A stretch of 64,000 nt of DNA from Lacihabitans soyangensis (GCF_024343775.1 NZ_RJUF01000021.1:1-64000), one strand, 5' to 3'. Positions 46,801 through 56,034 are shown, counted from the stretch's first letter. The notes: generated by a model from the letters alone, not told the origin. Numbers and translations: made by a program.

Positions 46801-47217
46801 TATACCAGCATTACAAATGTATATATCCAACCAACCGTCGTTATTGATATCAACCATTACCACGCCCGTATTCCATTTGTCAGTCTCAGCAATACCCGCC
46901 TTTTGTGTTATATCTTCAAACTTAAAAGACTCTCCCTGTATGTTGCCTTTGTTTAGGTAGAGTTTATTTGACCCCATATTAGCCGTAAAAAGGACATCTT
47001 GAAGACCGTCATTATTTATATCTCCAACAGCAACACCAGCTCCGTTATAAAAATTTCGATAATTAAAGATATTGAAATTCTCCGAGTTCTTTACGGTGTT
47101 AATAAAGTCAATACCCGTTTCAGAGGAGTCTAGAAGTTCAAAAATAGCATCGATAGATTTTCTCTTACAAGAAAACCCCAACAGGACAATCAAAACAAAA
47201 AGAATACTATTTTTCAT
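43876..47217 (-). CDS. giant VCBS/FG-GAP repeat lipoprotein with ASPIC/UnbV domain (2)
   Basis: This is the paralogue of the following gene in the unit: 1113 residues, lipoprotein signal (LFVLIVLLGFSC), repeated calcium-loop motifs (DINNDGLQDVLF, DLDNDGDLDLLV), and an ASPIC/UnbV domain (about residues 515-590) ending in IGLGQAKSIDSVMIYWPNK. I chose ATG 47217, as it starts the lipoprotein signal; the ATG at 47241 would add eight residues. With either start it overlaps the stop of the small lipoprotein gene (11 or 35 nt), so the three minus-strand genes are likely translationally coupled. Confidence 0.9.
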   Translation of the reverse strand: MKNSILFVLIVLLGFSCKRKSIDAIFELLDSSETGIDFINTVKNSENFNIFNYRNFYNGAGVAVGDINNDGLQDVLFTANMGSNKLYLNKGNIQGESFKFEDITQKAGIAETDKWNTGVVMVDINNDGWLDIYICNAGIDKWKKKHGNALFINNHDLTFTEKAAEYGLDDKGYTTHAAFLDYDLDGDLDCYILNNSFIPVNTLNYDNNRDLRAEDWPVKDFLKGGGDKLLKNENGKFLDVSKEAGIYGSLIGFGLGVTVGDVNNDNYPDIYISNDFFEKDYLYINQKNGKFTEELESRIGHTSLASMGADMGDINNDGNQEIYVTDMLPRDEVRLKTTTSFDNNYVYKLKHDKGFYNQYMQNSLQLNNADGTFSEIANYSNVAASDWSWGALLFDADNDSKTDIYVSNGIYHDVIDQDFIDFFANEVNQKMVLSGEKEKFDNIIKHMPSRPIVNNFFHNDGNLKFTERAEDFGFTEPSFSNGAAYADLDNDGDLDLLVNNVNQPCFVYRNNSEKKTPKNNYIKVKLEGSEKNTFAIGAKIFVYANNEILVKQINPSKGFQSSTEYVQTIGLGQAKSIDSVMIYWPNKTRSVYKSPKINTLQKWNIKEGTGYEQIERENPVQASFLLDNSMVIRPHVENEYEDFYEEKNIPMMLSKEGPNAATADVNGDGFIDLFVGGAKNQAGSLYIQQNGKLTQKPNKEFDNAAFFEDTAVEFFDADGDGDQDLFVGTGGNESNPEERLYINRLYLNDGKGNFTFNNKAIPFNGMNTSCVEAHDYDNDGDLDLFVGNRSQPKKYGLTPPQQILQNDGKGIFKNVTKTVAKNLEYAGMVREAIWEDVDGDKIKELILVGDWMNPKIYKVKNGAFAEMKTGLENYKGFWGSLKSEDVDNDGDKDLILGNIGENFALKTSEKEPLKLWVGDFDDNQLLDKIFTKTFEGKDVPVFLKREMMEQFPKLKAQNLKHEEYAKRSVEDLFDKKLLNKSQKTEVNTLKSVYAINDGKGNFTVKELPTSAQISCINAIETIDVNQDGFKDIVLAGNFIGFIPQFTRLDACRGVVLLNDKKGGFISKRNKDTGFVTEGEVRDMKFMNFGKKQYIISFANNKKPQFFEITQSKK

Positions 47218-47788
47218 CGTTGAACGGAATTGCGATTTCATTTATACTTTCGAAAGAGTACCCCGGTACTTTCCAGATTATATAACCTTCAATCGGTGAA
47301 AGTGTTGAATTGCCAAAAGGTTGTTTTAAAGAACCCCTCACATTTACAACCATAACCTCTTTAGAAAGATATTTTATCTCAAAAAAACCATCAGACAGTA
47401 AATATCCTTCACCTTTGTTTTCTTTTAGGCTAGTTATTTTACCAACCAAAAACGAACCCATATTTGAACCTGTTGGATAACCATTTTTAAACTCAACCAT
47501 ATAAGGTTTGGCTTTATACCAAGTGTCACCTTCAATGCTCACAATCACATTTCCAAAGTCTTTATCCATTAGACTAACCTTGATTCCCTTTTCATCAACC
47601 ACACCATTCCCCACGAAAATCGTGGTATCTGCATAAAATTGTTTGTTATCAATGCTCAGGTTAATAATCGCTTGATTAGTTTTTAACTTATCTAAAATTC
47701 CCTGAATTTTTTGATTGTCCGATTCAGAGCCTTGTCCACAGGACAACAGCGTTGCTACACCAAATAGTGCAAGGAAGAATTTCATCAT
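47207..47788 (-). CDS. hypothetical lipoprotein, 193 aa
   Basis: I do not recognise the family. The protein has a lipoprotein signal (MMKFFLALFGVATLLSC), then a mostly beta body with GNGVVDEKGIKVSLMDKD. It is the first gene of a three-gene unit with the two VCBS lipoproteins and overlaps the next gene. A terminator lies upstream between it and susD, so it may have its own start or be read through from susCD. Confidence 0.75.
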   Translation of the reverse strand: MMKFFLALFGVATLLSCGQGSESDNQKIQGILDKLKTNQAIINLSIDNKQFYADTTIFVGNGVVDEKGIKVSLMDKDFGNVIVSIEGDTWYKAKPYMVEFKNGYPTGSNMGSFLVGKITSLKENKGEGYLLSDGFFEIKYLSKEVMVVNVRGSLKQPFGNSTLSPIEGYIIWKVPGYSFESINEIAIPFNDEK

Positions 47789-47832
47789 AGTTTCTTAAAG
47801 TATTATACAAAAATACTTCTTTATTGTAAACG

Positions 47833-47865
47833 AAAAAAGCCCATCCTTTCGGTTGGGCTTTTTTT
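47833..47865. terminator. terminator between susD and the lipoprotein/VCBS genes
   Basis: AAAAAAGCCCA (47833-47843) pairs with TGGGCTTTTTT (47854-47864). A/T runs lie on both sides, so it can work in either direction. It follows susD by 21 bp on the minus strand. Confidence 0.85.
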
Positions 47866-47885
47866 CAAGAAATATTTAAATATTC

Positions 47886-49376
47886 TTAGTAACCTTTGTT
47901 CTGTTTTAGGTTCGGATTAGAAACCAATGCAGGAGAAGGAATTGGGAACAAAACAGTATAGGCATCTTTTATCAAAGTACCCGTACCTGTGGTGAATTTA
48001 CCAAAACGAATCTCAACCGTTCTTTTTCCACCTTCCCAATACATCTCACGACCAATTTCTTCGAACATTGCATTATCGGTCAAAGAAGCCAATGCCTTAG
48101 CAGATCTCTTAGCTCTAAGGTTATTAACCATTGTCAATCCGTCGGCAGCCTTACCACTTCTCAACAAGGCCTCAGCTTTCATCAAATAAGCCTCAGAATA
48201 TCTCATCAAGATATACTTTCCTGCAGTAGCTGGGTGATATTTGATTACACGAATACCCTTTTCTGTAGGTGTACCAGCCAAGTTTACGTCACGAGAGAAA
48301 ACCAAAGGCTTCTTAGATCTAGAATCTGTTATTTTTTCTCCTTTGTCGTTAATTTGTTGACCAATTAAGAACCCGTTACCAATACCAGAGAAAGCCTTTC
48401 CATCACCCTTAGCAGGAATTCCTTTACGAACGTCACCGGTCTCAAAAGTATCATAAAAATCAGCCAATGTCGCAAATCCATTCCAGCCCGATGGGTTTTG
48501 GTCGTAGTGCAAGGTCATCATCCAACGGTTCTGCGGAGTACCTTCAGCAGAGTTCAAGATAGTTTCTGTAGCAGCGTCAGCTGTGAAGTTTTTGAAATAA
48601 TCATCGCTAACCGAATATCCATCTGCAGTGATGGCGTCAACAGCGGCAATTACTTGAGCCATATCACCAGCAGCGTGAGTGTAAGGACCCTCAGGATTCG
48701 CCGATTTATAAACAGCCTTATTCAAATACATTTTGGCTATCAAGAAATTTGCAGCCGCTTTGGAAGCCTTACCGTTTAAAGCCGCAGGTCCTATTTTTGA
48801 AAGATTTGGAAGAGCTTCTGTAAGGTCTTTTAATATAAAATCAAAGGCCTCCGAACGAGTCAACACTTTAGGATTTACATCCACACCGTCAGTAACTTCT
48901 CTAAATGGTACTTGTCCGAAGAAGTCCATTACATGGAACATGTTGAAAGCTCTTAGGAATTGAGCCTCCGCCTTTTGAGCAGGACTTGGGTTCGAAGCAA
49001 TAATTTCATTTGCTTTGAAAACTCTTTGATTCAACTGATTCCAAGCGTTGATTACGCCCGAGTGAGTTGCATCCCAAGTATGTTGATCTAATGTTCTCCA
49101 AACACCATTATCACCCCAGTCAACACCACGTGTTGGAGGAATCATCTCAGCCGAAGTATGCTGACCCAAAGCATAAATGTTAGCTTGGTCAGTATAGGTA
49201 CCTAAATCTTTGTAAGCAGAAATCAACAATTCTGTTGGGTTACCTGCTGTAAAACCACCACCCTCAGATGCTCTTACGATTGAGTCAGTTTCTTCATTTA
49301 CAAGATCAGTACAAGAAGTAGCGGCAAATAAGCCAATACCTGCAATTAAAAATCTTTTAAAATTATTATTTTTCAT
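47886..49376 (-). CDS. SusD/RagB-family surface lipoprotein
   Basis: The 496-residue lipoprotein has a lipoprotein signal (GLFAATSC) and follows the RagB/SusD type, with SusD-like N-terminal TPR helices (VINAWNQLNQRVFKANEIIA) and the C-terminal YLMKAEALLRSG and EIGREMYWEGGKRTVEIRFGKF, typical for the family. It would bind the glycan carried by the partner SusC, whose gene ends 26 bp upstream on the same strand. Confidence 0.94.
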   Translation of the reverse strand: MKNNNFKRFLIAGIGLFAATSCTDLVNEETDSIVRASEGGGFTAGNPTELLISAYKDLGTYTDQANIYALGQHTSAEMIPPTRGVDWGDNGVWRTLDQHTWDATHSGVINAWNQLNQRVFKANEIIASNPSPAQKAEAQFLRAFNMFHVMDFFGQVPFREVTDGVDVNPKVLTRSEAFDFILKDLTEALPNLSKIGPAALNGKASKAAANFLIAKMYLNKAVYKSANPEGPYTHAAGDMAQVIAAVDAITADGYSVSDDYFKNFTADAATETILNSAEGTPQNRWMMTLHYDQNPSGWNGFATLADFYDTFETGDVRKGIPAKGDGKAFSGIGNGFLIGQQINDKGEKITDSRSKKPLVFSRDVNLAGTPTEKGIRVIKYHPATAGKYILMRYSEAYLMKAEALLRSGKAADGLTMVNNLRAKRSAKALASLTDNAMFEEIGREMYWEGGKRTVEIRFGKFTTGTGTLIKDAYTVLFPIPSPALVSNPNLKQNKGY

Positions 49377-49402
49377 CTTTTATTATTTTGAATAATTACT
49401 GA

Positions 49403-52400
49403 TTAAAACGATATGTTCGCTCCAATAGTCCAAGTTTTAGCTCTTGGATAAGCTGTATAATCAATACCAAACGATGGAATACCATTGATTGATTTGTTTG
49501 TACTAACCTCTGGATCTTGACCAGAATATTTAGTAAACGTCATCAAGTTTTGGCCAGTTACATATAATCTCAGACCTGTTACATTTTTAATTCCTTTAGT
49601 AGGAACTCTGTAACCTAGGTTAAGGTTTTGTAATCTTACAAAATCACCTTTCTCCAAAAATCTTGAAGAAACGTCAGGAGCATTGAAAGGACCTTCTTTA
49701 GTACTTACTACGTCAACAGTTACATTACGTCCGTTATTCAAAGCACCTTTAGTGAAGTAAGCATTTGCCGTATTGTTGTAAATGTAGTTACCAAATACAC
49801 CATTAAAGAACAAACTAGCGTCAAAGTTTCCAAACTTAAAGTTGTTTGTCAAACCTGCAGTTACAGTAGGGTTTGGACTTGTACCGTTGAATGACTGGAA
49901 GTCACCGCTTGGGTAAATAGTGTTACCCTCTGCATCATAACCACCAAACTCTCTAGTAAAGAATGCAAACATCGGCTGACCAGCAGCTAAACGTTGAGCA
50001 AACGCACCTGTTAGTCCTTGTCCACTAATTTCACCTGTATCATATACACCCGCTAAGTTTTTAATCAAGTTTTTGTTAAATGCAGCGTTAGCTACTACTT
50101 CCCAAGTGAAAGCTTTGGTGTCAACAGCAACCACGTTCAATCCCAATTCAAGACCACGGTTCTGAATATCTGTATCTAGATTTTTCCAAACGAAAGGAGT
50201 TGGAGCTGGCTGAGCAGAAACTACTTGGAACAATAAATCCTTTGTATTTTTCTGATAGAATTCGATATTACCTGAAACTCTATTTCCAGCTATAGCATAA
50301 TCAAGACCGACGTTCAATGTTGAAGTTGACTCCCATTTCAAGTTCGGGTTGTTAAATGCTACTGCATTCAAACCACCACCTGAGATATCTGTGGCACCTT
50401 GGTTAGCACCCCATCCGGCATATCTATCTCTTCTGTCATAAAGGTTGTGAGGTATATTTTGGTTACCCACTAAACCGTATCCAACTCTAAGAGCAAGGTC
50501 AGAGAATACATTTTTCGGAACGAAACTCTCTTCAATCAGTTTGTATTTCACAGCACCAGAAGGGAAATATCCGTATTTGTTGTTACCTCCAAATTTAGTT
50601 GATCCATCCACACGCAAAGTACCTGTTAACAATATTTTACCCATGTTCAAATTCACACGAGTAAAGTATGACTGTAATTCATCAAAATCTCTATTAGAGT
50701 TGTTCACAACGTTGTTAGGAGCTTTACTTGCATCAGCAGAAGCAAGGTTATTTGTCATCACATCCAAGTTGTTAGTTGCAAAATTCGCCATACTGGCTGA
50801 TTTGCTGTAAACATCAAAACTTTGGTACGAATAACCCAACAAAGCATTCAAAGATGTTTTTCCGAATGTTTTATCATAAGTAAAGTAGTTCTCCCAAAGT
50901 CTGTTACTCATTTCGATGTCTCTGATGTATAGACGACCGATATTAAGTACACCATCCAAAGATAAATCTTTAGAATAAGCTGTTTTTCTAGAAGAAAGCG
51001 ATTGATCAAAACCTACAACAGTTTTGAATTTCAAACCTTCGAAAAGATCTAATTCAGCCGAAATATTACCCAAAGCTCTCAAAGTATTTGTACGATCTTT
51101 GGTCATATTAACGATTGCCAATGGATTAGGCTCTGTGATACCTGGTTGCGTAAATACACCTGGAGATTTATAAATCGGCATAGTTGGGTTCGATTTGATA
51201 ATCGCAGCCAAAAGATCACCAGTATATCCTGAGTTTTCAGAAATAGCAATACCGTTGTCTCTGTTGTTAGCCAAGTTTACATTTGAAGTGATATTCAATT
51301 TATTGTTGATAAATTTCTTTCCACCATTAAATCCAACTGAATATCTTTTGATACCAGATGTCAAAATGATACCTTGCTGATCTAAATAACCTACTGAGAA
51401 TCTGTAGTTTCCTGTAGCATCACCACCACCGAATGAAAGGTTGTGCTGTTGCGTTGGAGCTGTTCTGAACAATTCATCTTGCCAGTCAGTGTTCCCTCCT
51501 TGGTTTTGTGTAGGGTTAGCTGCCGCAAAACCTTTAGCGTCTAATAGGTCATATTTCTTAGTAATAGAACTCAAACCTAAAGAGTATCCATAATCTAAAG
51601 TACCTTTTCCTTTACCTTTTTTGGTAGTAATCAAAACCACACCTTGTGCACCACGTGAACCGTAGATAGCAGTTGCAGAAGCATCTTTCAAGATGTCAAT
51701 GCTTTCGATATCATCTGGATTCAAGAAGTTAAGAGGGTTTTTTGCAGGCTGACGACCAAGACCTTGAGAATCACCACCACTTGAAGTGTTGTCAGAACTC
51801 AAAGGCACACCGTCGATTACAAATAGAGGTTGGTTTCCACCGTAAACTGATGATGTTCCACGAATACGAACGTTAATACCACCACCTGGCTCACCTGAGT
51901 TTTGAGTGATTTGAACGCCCGCTACTCTACCTTGCATCAATTGCTCAGGAGAAGTAACAATACCTTTTTGGAAATCCTTGGTTCCAATGGCATTTACTGC
52001 TCCAGTTGCATCTTTTTTCTTCACAGTACCATAACCTACAACAACCACCTCTTCAAGAAGGGCAGCGTCATCAGCTAAAGTCACGTTGATAGTAGAACGA
52101 CCACCGATTGCAACTTCCTGAGAAGTCATTCCAACGAATGTAAAAGACAAAGTTCCGTTGCTAGGAACGCCAGCGATTGAATAAGAACCATTCATATCAG
52201 TGGCAACTCCTTTTGATGAACCTTTCAATTGAACGGTTACACCAGGAAGACCATCACCTGATTTGTCTGATACCTTTCCGCTCACTGTAATGTCTTGAGC
52301 AAGAACTGAAAATGAGAAAAACATTGAGATTAAAACTACTAGAGAGCTTTTGCTCGAAAGTTGATTTACCCCAAAGTCGAAGACCATTCGACCGCATTGG

Positions 52401-52417
52401 TAGAATCTGTTCATCAT
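49403..52417 (-). CDS. SusC/RagA-family TonB-dependent outer-membrane receptor
   Basis: The 1004-residue receptor has a signal sequence ending FSFSVLAQ after an unusually long N-terminus (about 40 residues), then a carboxypeptidase-regulatory-like domain (VSGKVSDKSGDGLPGVTVQL), EEVVVVGYGTVKKKDATGA as TonB-box/plug region, the plug and the barrel ending in GANISF. A start at M11 would be also possible. It forms a pair with the SusD gene downstream. A perfect inverted repeat at 52474-52494 lies upstream and may control it. Confidence 0.95.
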   Translation of the reverse strand: MMNRFYQCGRMVFDFGVNQLSSKSSLVVLISMFFSFSVLAQDITVSGKVSDKSGDGLPGVTVQLKGSSKGVATDMNGSYSIAGVPSNGTLSFTFVGMTSQEVAIGGRSTINVTLADDAALLEEVVVVGYGTVKKKDATGAVNAIGTKDFQKGIVTSPEQLMQGRVAGVQITQNSGEPGGGINVRIRGTSSVYGGNQPLFVIDGVPLSSDNTSSGGDSQGLGRQPAKNPLNFLNPDDIESIDILKDASATAIYGSRGAQGVVLITTKKGKGKGTLDYGYSLGLSSITKKYDLLDAKGFAAANPTQNQGGNTDWQDELFRTAPTQQHNLSFGGGDATGNYRFSVGYLDQQGIILTSGIKRYSVGFNGGKKFINNKLNITSNVNLANNRDNGIAISENSGYTGDLLAAIIKSNPTMPIYKSPGVFTQPGITEPNPLAIVNMTKDRTNTLRALGNISAELDLFEGLKFKTVVGFDQSLSSRKTAYSKDLSLDGVLNIGRLYIRDIEMSNRLWENYFTYDKTFGKTSLNALLGYSYQSFDVYSKSASMANFATNNLDVMTNNLASADASKAPNNVVNNSNRDFDELQSYFTRVNLNMGKILLTGTLRVDGSTKFGGNNKYGYFPSGAVKYKLIEESFVPKNVFSDLALRVGYGLVGNQNIPHNLYDRRDRYAGWGANQGATDISGGGLNAVAFNNPNLKWESTSTLNVGLDYAIAGNRVSGNIEFYQKNTKDLLFQVVSAQPAPTPFVWKNLDTDIQNRGLELGLNVVAVDTKAFTWEVVANAAFNKNLIKNLAGVYDTGEISGQGLTGAFAQRLAAGQPMFAFFTREFGGYDAEGNTIYPSGDFQSFNGTSPNPTVTAGLTNNFKFGNFDASLFFNGVFGNYIYNNTANAYFTKGALNNGRNVTVDVVSTKEGPFNAPDVSSRFLEKGDFVRLQNLNLGYRVPTKGIKNVTGLRLYVTGQNLMTFTKYSGQDPEVSTNKSINGIPSFGIDYTAYPRAKTWTIGANISF

Positions 52418-52473
52418 AGGTTAATTGTTTAAAAATTAAAGTAAATTAGTTTTGCATCAACCAAAAAACATTT

Positions 52474-52494
52474 CAACATTTTGATTAAATGTTG
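52474..52494. promoter_or_regulatory. 8-bp perfect inverted repeat upstream of the second susC, candidate operator
   Basis: CAACATTT (52474-52481) and AAATGTTG (52487-52494) are perfect reverse complements with a 5-bp spacer, a size typical of dimeric regulator sites. It lies 57-77 bp before the susC start and within the gap to the divergent FAD oxidase. Confidence 0.55.
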
Positions 52495-52665
52495 CACGTT
52501 TTTAAGAATCAACCCACAAAACTACAAAAAGAAGTTTCTAAAGTCCAAAATTTTAAAAAAGAATTTTTTTTTCATCTAATCATATTATACTGGTTTTGTT
52601 GTTTGGTTTTTACGTCTATTTTCCTAAGAAGGTTGTATTTCTTCCCGAAATAAATTTTTAGCTAC

Positions 52666-52673
52666 TATCTTTG
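52666..52673 (+). promoter_or_regulatory. candidate -7 box of the FAD/Fe-S oxidase
   Basis: TATCTTTG matches TAnnTTTG perfectly. Its last three bases are the TTG at 52671 that would be read as the first codon of a longer frame; a transcript would begin after it, so translation must start later. Confidence 0.5.
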
Positions 52674-52700
52674 ATACAATTTTCTAAATATGATTTTTTG

Positions 52701-55640
52701 ATGAAAAGTATAGACTTCGAAGACCTTAGAAGTAGTTTTAAAGGTGAAATTTTTGAAGATAAGGTTATGCGGACGCTTTATGCCACTGATGCCTCTGCTT
52801 ACAGAGAGTTTCCGTTGGGTGTTGTTTTTCCTAATGACCGCCACGACATTGAACAACTCATTTCATTTGCCAATAAACACAAAACCACCCTAATTCCTCG
52901 CACAGCGGGAACCTCTTTGGCTGGACAAGTAGTAGGAAACGGTATAATTGTGGACGTTTCAAAGACTTTTACTCAAATTTTGGAAGTCAATGAGGAAGAA
53001 TCTTGGGTAAGGTTACAGCCAGCAGTGGTGAGAGACGAACTCAATATGTTTCTAAAACCAAAGGGCTTGTTCTTTGGACCAGAAACCTCCACAGCCAACC
53101 GGGCCATGGTAGGTGGAATGGTAGGTAACAACTCATGTGGAAGTAACTCCGTGGTATACGGCAGTGCCAGAGACCACTTGATAGAAGTACAAGGATATTT
53201 GAGCGATGGCAGCTTTGTAACTTTTAAAGATATTTCCAAGGAAAATTTCACCAACAAAATTTCGGAAATAAAAAGTAAAAGTACGATTTCGCTCGAGGAC
53301 AAAGTCTATCTAAACGCTTTTGAGACGCTTTCTTCGAAGGAAGTGCAGGATGAAATAAGAGATCAATTTCCGAAAAGAACAATTTCAAGACGTAACACAG
53401 GTTATGCCATAGACGAACTTTTGGAAACAGAGGTTTTCAATGAAAACTCAACCGAGAAATTCAATTTCTGCAAACTGATAGCTGGCTCGGAAGGTACATT
53501 GATGTTTATCACGGAAATGAAACTGCACCTTAATCCACTTCCGCCGAAATTCCAAGGTGTTGTAGCGGTGCATTGTGAAACCATAGACGATTCGTTAAAA
53601 GCTAACTTGATAGCTCTTAAATATAAACCAAGTGCGGTTGAATTGATGGATCACTACATTTTAGAATGTACAAAAGCGAATAAAGAACAAATGGCTAATC
53701 GGTTTTTTGTGGAAGGCGACCCTGGTGCATTACTTTGTGTGGAGATTTCACGAGATTCCATAGAAGAGGTGAATAAATTGGCAGCCGAAATGGAAGCTGA
53801 AATGCGAGCAGCCGGGTATGGTTATCATTTCCCCATACTTTTTGGTGATGATATCAAAAAATGTTGGACATTAAGAAAAGCAGGTTTAGGTCTACTTTCA
53901 AATTTGCCTGGTGACGAAAAAGCTGTGGCAGTGATTGAAGATACTGCTGTAGATGTCTACGACCTGCCGGAGTTCATTAGAGAATTCAATGAGATTCTGA
54001 CCAAAAACAATATGTACAGCGTGCATTATGCACACGCCAGCACGGGTGAATTGCATTTACGACCAATAATCAACCTAAAAACACAAGAGGGAAAAGGTCA
54101 ATTCAGATTAATAGCTGAGGAGATTTCTACATTGGTAAAAAAATACAAAGGCTCGCTTTCGGGAGAACATGGCGACGGAAGACTTCGTGGGGAGTTTATC
54201 AAACAACAGATAGGTGAGAAAAACTATGCTCTCATCAAGGATTTGAAGAAAACTTGGGATCCAAACAATGTTTTCAATGCCAACAAAATTGTGGACACAC
54301 CTCCGATGGATGAATTCTTGAGGTATTCTGCCGGACAAGTAACACCCAACTTTGAGACCATGTTTAGGTTTAAAGACCAAGACATATTGCAACACGCCGA
54401 GCAATGCAATGGCTCGGGAGATTGTAGAAAATCACATTTGAGTGGCGGCACCATGTGTCCTTCTTATATGGCTACCAAAAGCGAAAAAGATACTACAAGA
54501 GCAAGGGCCAACATTCTTAGAGAAACACTGACACAATCCGATAAACTTAATAGATTTGATTCTAAGGAAATAAAGGAAGTATTAGACCTCTGTTTGGTTT
54601 GCAAAGCCTGTAAGTCTGAATGCCCCTCGAATGTAGATATGGCCAAACTCAAGATGGAGTTTATGTACCAATACCAAAAGGAAAATGGTGTGCCGTTACG
54701 CTCGAAAATGATTGGAAATTATCCAAAAATGTCGGCATTGGCATCATATATTCCTTGGGCATATAATTTTGTTTTCAAAAACGCACCATTAAGAAAGATA
54801 GCCAATACGGTTGTTGGTTTTCATCCTGACCGAACCATGCCTTTGCTATCCGACACCACCTTGAGAGCTTGGTTTAAGAAAAGCTACGGAACCAAAGCTG
54901 GAAATGGAAAGAGAAAGGTGTTTTTGTTCATAGATGAATTTACGAACTTCAACGATGTAGAAATAGGAAAAAAAGCGGTGGATTTGCTTTTGAAGTTAGG
55001 TTATTCTATCGAAGTTCCAAACCATGTAGACTCAGGTCGTTCTTATCTATCAAAAGGTATGTTAGACGAGGCCAAAGTGTTGGCTGATAAAAATGTAAGT
55101 CTACTATCTGGGCTAATTAATGAAAACACGCCTTTGCTGGGTGTAGAACCTAGTGCTATTTTGACCTTCAGAGACGAATATCCTGAGCTGGTTTCGGCAG
55201 AATTGGCAGACAAAGCCGTAGAATTGTCTAAAAACGTGTTGATGCTAGATGAGTTTTTGGCAAAAGAAATGGATGCAAAACGTATCGATAATTCCAAATT
55301 CAAAGCCGAAAAACGATTAATAAAACTCCATGGGCATTGTCAACAAAAGGCAGTAGCTTCTATGGTGCCAACCAAGAAAATGCTCAGTTTACCAAAGGGT
55401 TATGATGTGCAGCTAATTCCAAGTGGTTGCTGTGGCATGGCAGGTTCATTTGGCTATGAAAAAGAACATTATGACATTTCGATGAAAATTGGCGAGTTGG
55501 TTTTGTTTCCAACTGTTCGCCAACAACCCGAAGAAGTTATCATAGCCGCCCCTGGTACCAGCTGTCGCCACCAGATTCATGATGGCACGGGCAAACATGC
55601 CAAACACCCCATTGAGATTCTTTGGGAAGCTTTGGCGTAA
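52701..55640 (+). CDS. FAD-binding oxidase fused to a Fe-S (GlcF/CCG) module, D-lactate/glycolate-dehydrogenase type
   Basis: The 979-residue protein combines a FAD-linked oxidase half (FAD-binding_4, about residues 40-200, with AGTSLAGQVVG; then FAD-oxidase_C to about 540, with HASTGELHLRP and LSGEHGDGRLRGEF) and an iron-sulfur half. The latter holds two Cys clusters (from about 566, CNGSGDC, and CLVCKACKSECPS near 631) and CCG-type motifs (HGHCQQKA, SGCCGMAGSFG). Such fusions oxidise D-lactate, glycolate or D-2-hydroxyglutarate and pass electrons to quinone; the substrate here is uncertain. I chose ATG 52701 because the TTG at 52671 lies in a -7 box. Confidence 0.93.
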   Translation: MKSIDFEDLRSSFKGEIFEDKVMRTLYATDASAYREFPLGVVFPNDRHDIEQLISFANKHKTTLIPRTAGTSLAGQVVGNGIIVDVSKTFTQILEVNEEESWVRLQPAVVRDELNMFLKPKGLFFGPETSTANRAMVGGMVGNNSCGSNSVVYGSARDHLIEVQGYLSDGSFVTFKDISKENFTNKISEIKSKSTISLEDKVYLNAFETLSSKEVQDEIRDQFPKRTISRRNTGYAIDELLETEVFNENSTEKFNFCKLIAGSEGTLMFITEMKLHLNPLPPKFQGVVAVHCETIDDSLKANLIALKYKPSAVELMDHYILECTKANKEQMANRFFVEGDPGALLCVEISRDSIEEVNKLAAEMEAEMRAAGYGYHFPILFGDDIKKCWTLRKAGLGLLSNLPGDEKAVAVIEDTAVDVYDLPEFIREFNEILTKNNMYSVHYAHASTGELHLRPIINLKTQEGKGQFRLIAEEISTLVKKYKGSLSGEHGDGRLRGEFIKQQIGEKNYALIKDLKKTWDPNNVFNANKIVDTPPMDEFLRYSAGQVTPNFETMFRFKDQDILQHAEQCNGSGDCRKSHLSGGTMCPSYMATKSEKDTTRARANILRETLTQSDKLNRFDSKEIKEVLDLCLVCKACKSECPSNVDMAKLKMEFMYQYQKENGVPLRSKMIGNYPKMSALASYIPWAYNFVFKNAPLRKIANTVVGFHPDRTMPLLSDTTLRAWFKKSYGTKAGNGKRKVFLFIDEFTNFNDVEIGKKAVDLLLKLGYSIEVPNHVDSGRSYLSKGMLDEAKVLADKNVSLLSGLINENTPLLGVEPSAILTFRDEYPELVSAELADKAVELSKNVLMLDEFLAKEMDAKRIDNSKFKAEKRLIKLHGHCQQKAVASMVPTKKMLSLPKGYDVQLIPSGCCGMAGSFGYEKEHYDISMKIGELVLFPTVRQQPEEVIIAAPGTSCRHQIHDGTGKHAKHPIEILWEALA

Positions 55641-55695
55641 AATATTGAACTGCACAGACAATTAGATTCCCGAAATATTGTCTGTGCAGATTTTA

Positions 55696-56034
55696 TTAAC
55701 ACCTTTCTATAGTTCTGCTTCTTTTGATAATCATATCTAAACCAACGCCTATCAACAATAATGGCCAAAGTTCAAACACCGAATTGACAGAAAACTGACT
55801 CAAAAGAGCAGGATTGTAGAAAACTGTTGCTACGATTCCCCAAAAAATACTGCTAAAGACCTTACCCTTAACCAATTCACCAAAGGCGATAAAGACAAAA
55901 ATTAGCTTCCAGCTGATAAGGTTTTTCGGTAATTCAAACCAAAGCATGTCGAAGTTTCTCATTAAGAAAAGGCTACCGATAACTATTATGGCTACTGCCC
56001 AAATAACTGATGATGTACTTTTTTGCGTTTTCAT
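55696..56034 (-). CDS. small LiaF-like membrane protein
   Basis: The 112-residue protein has about four hydrophobic segments (for example IWAVAIIVIGSLFLMRNFDML) with the GxLFLMRNF pattern and a terminal LWPLLLIGVGLDMIIKRS, which resembles the LiaF/DUF5668 transmembrane domain. It lacks the C-terminal soluble domain of full LiaF proteins. The role is unknown. It is convergent with the FAD/Fe-S oxidase gene. Confidence 0.65.
   Translation of the reverse strand: MKTQKSTSSVIWAVAIIVIGSLFLMRNFDMLWFELPKNLISWKLIFVFIAFGELVKGKVFSSIFWGIVATVFYNPALLSQFSVNSVFELWPLLLIGVGLDMIIKRSRTIERC

Noticed and set aside
40577-47241. aspartate/asparagine-rich repeats in the VCBS genes as simple-sequence or assembly artefact
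   Set aside because: They encode recurring calcium-loop motifs of FG-GAP blades at the protein level, which is normal for the family.
43172-47299. several plus-strand frames inside the VCBS genes
   Set aside because: They are antisense shadows of long, well-supported genes.
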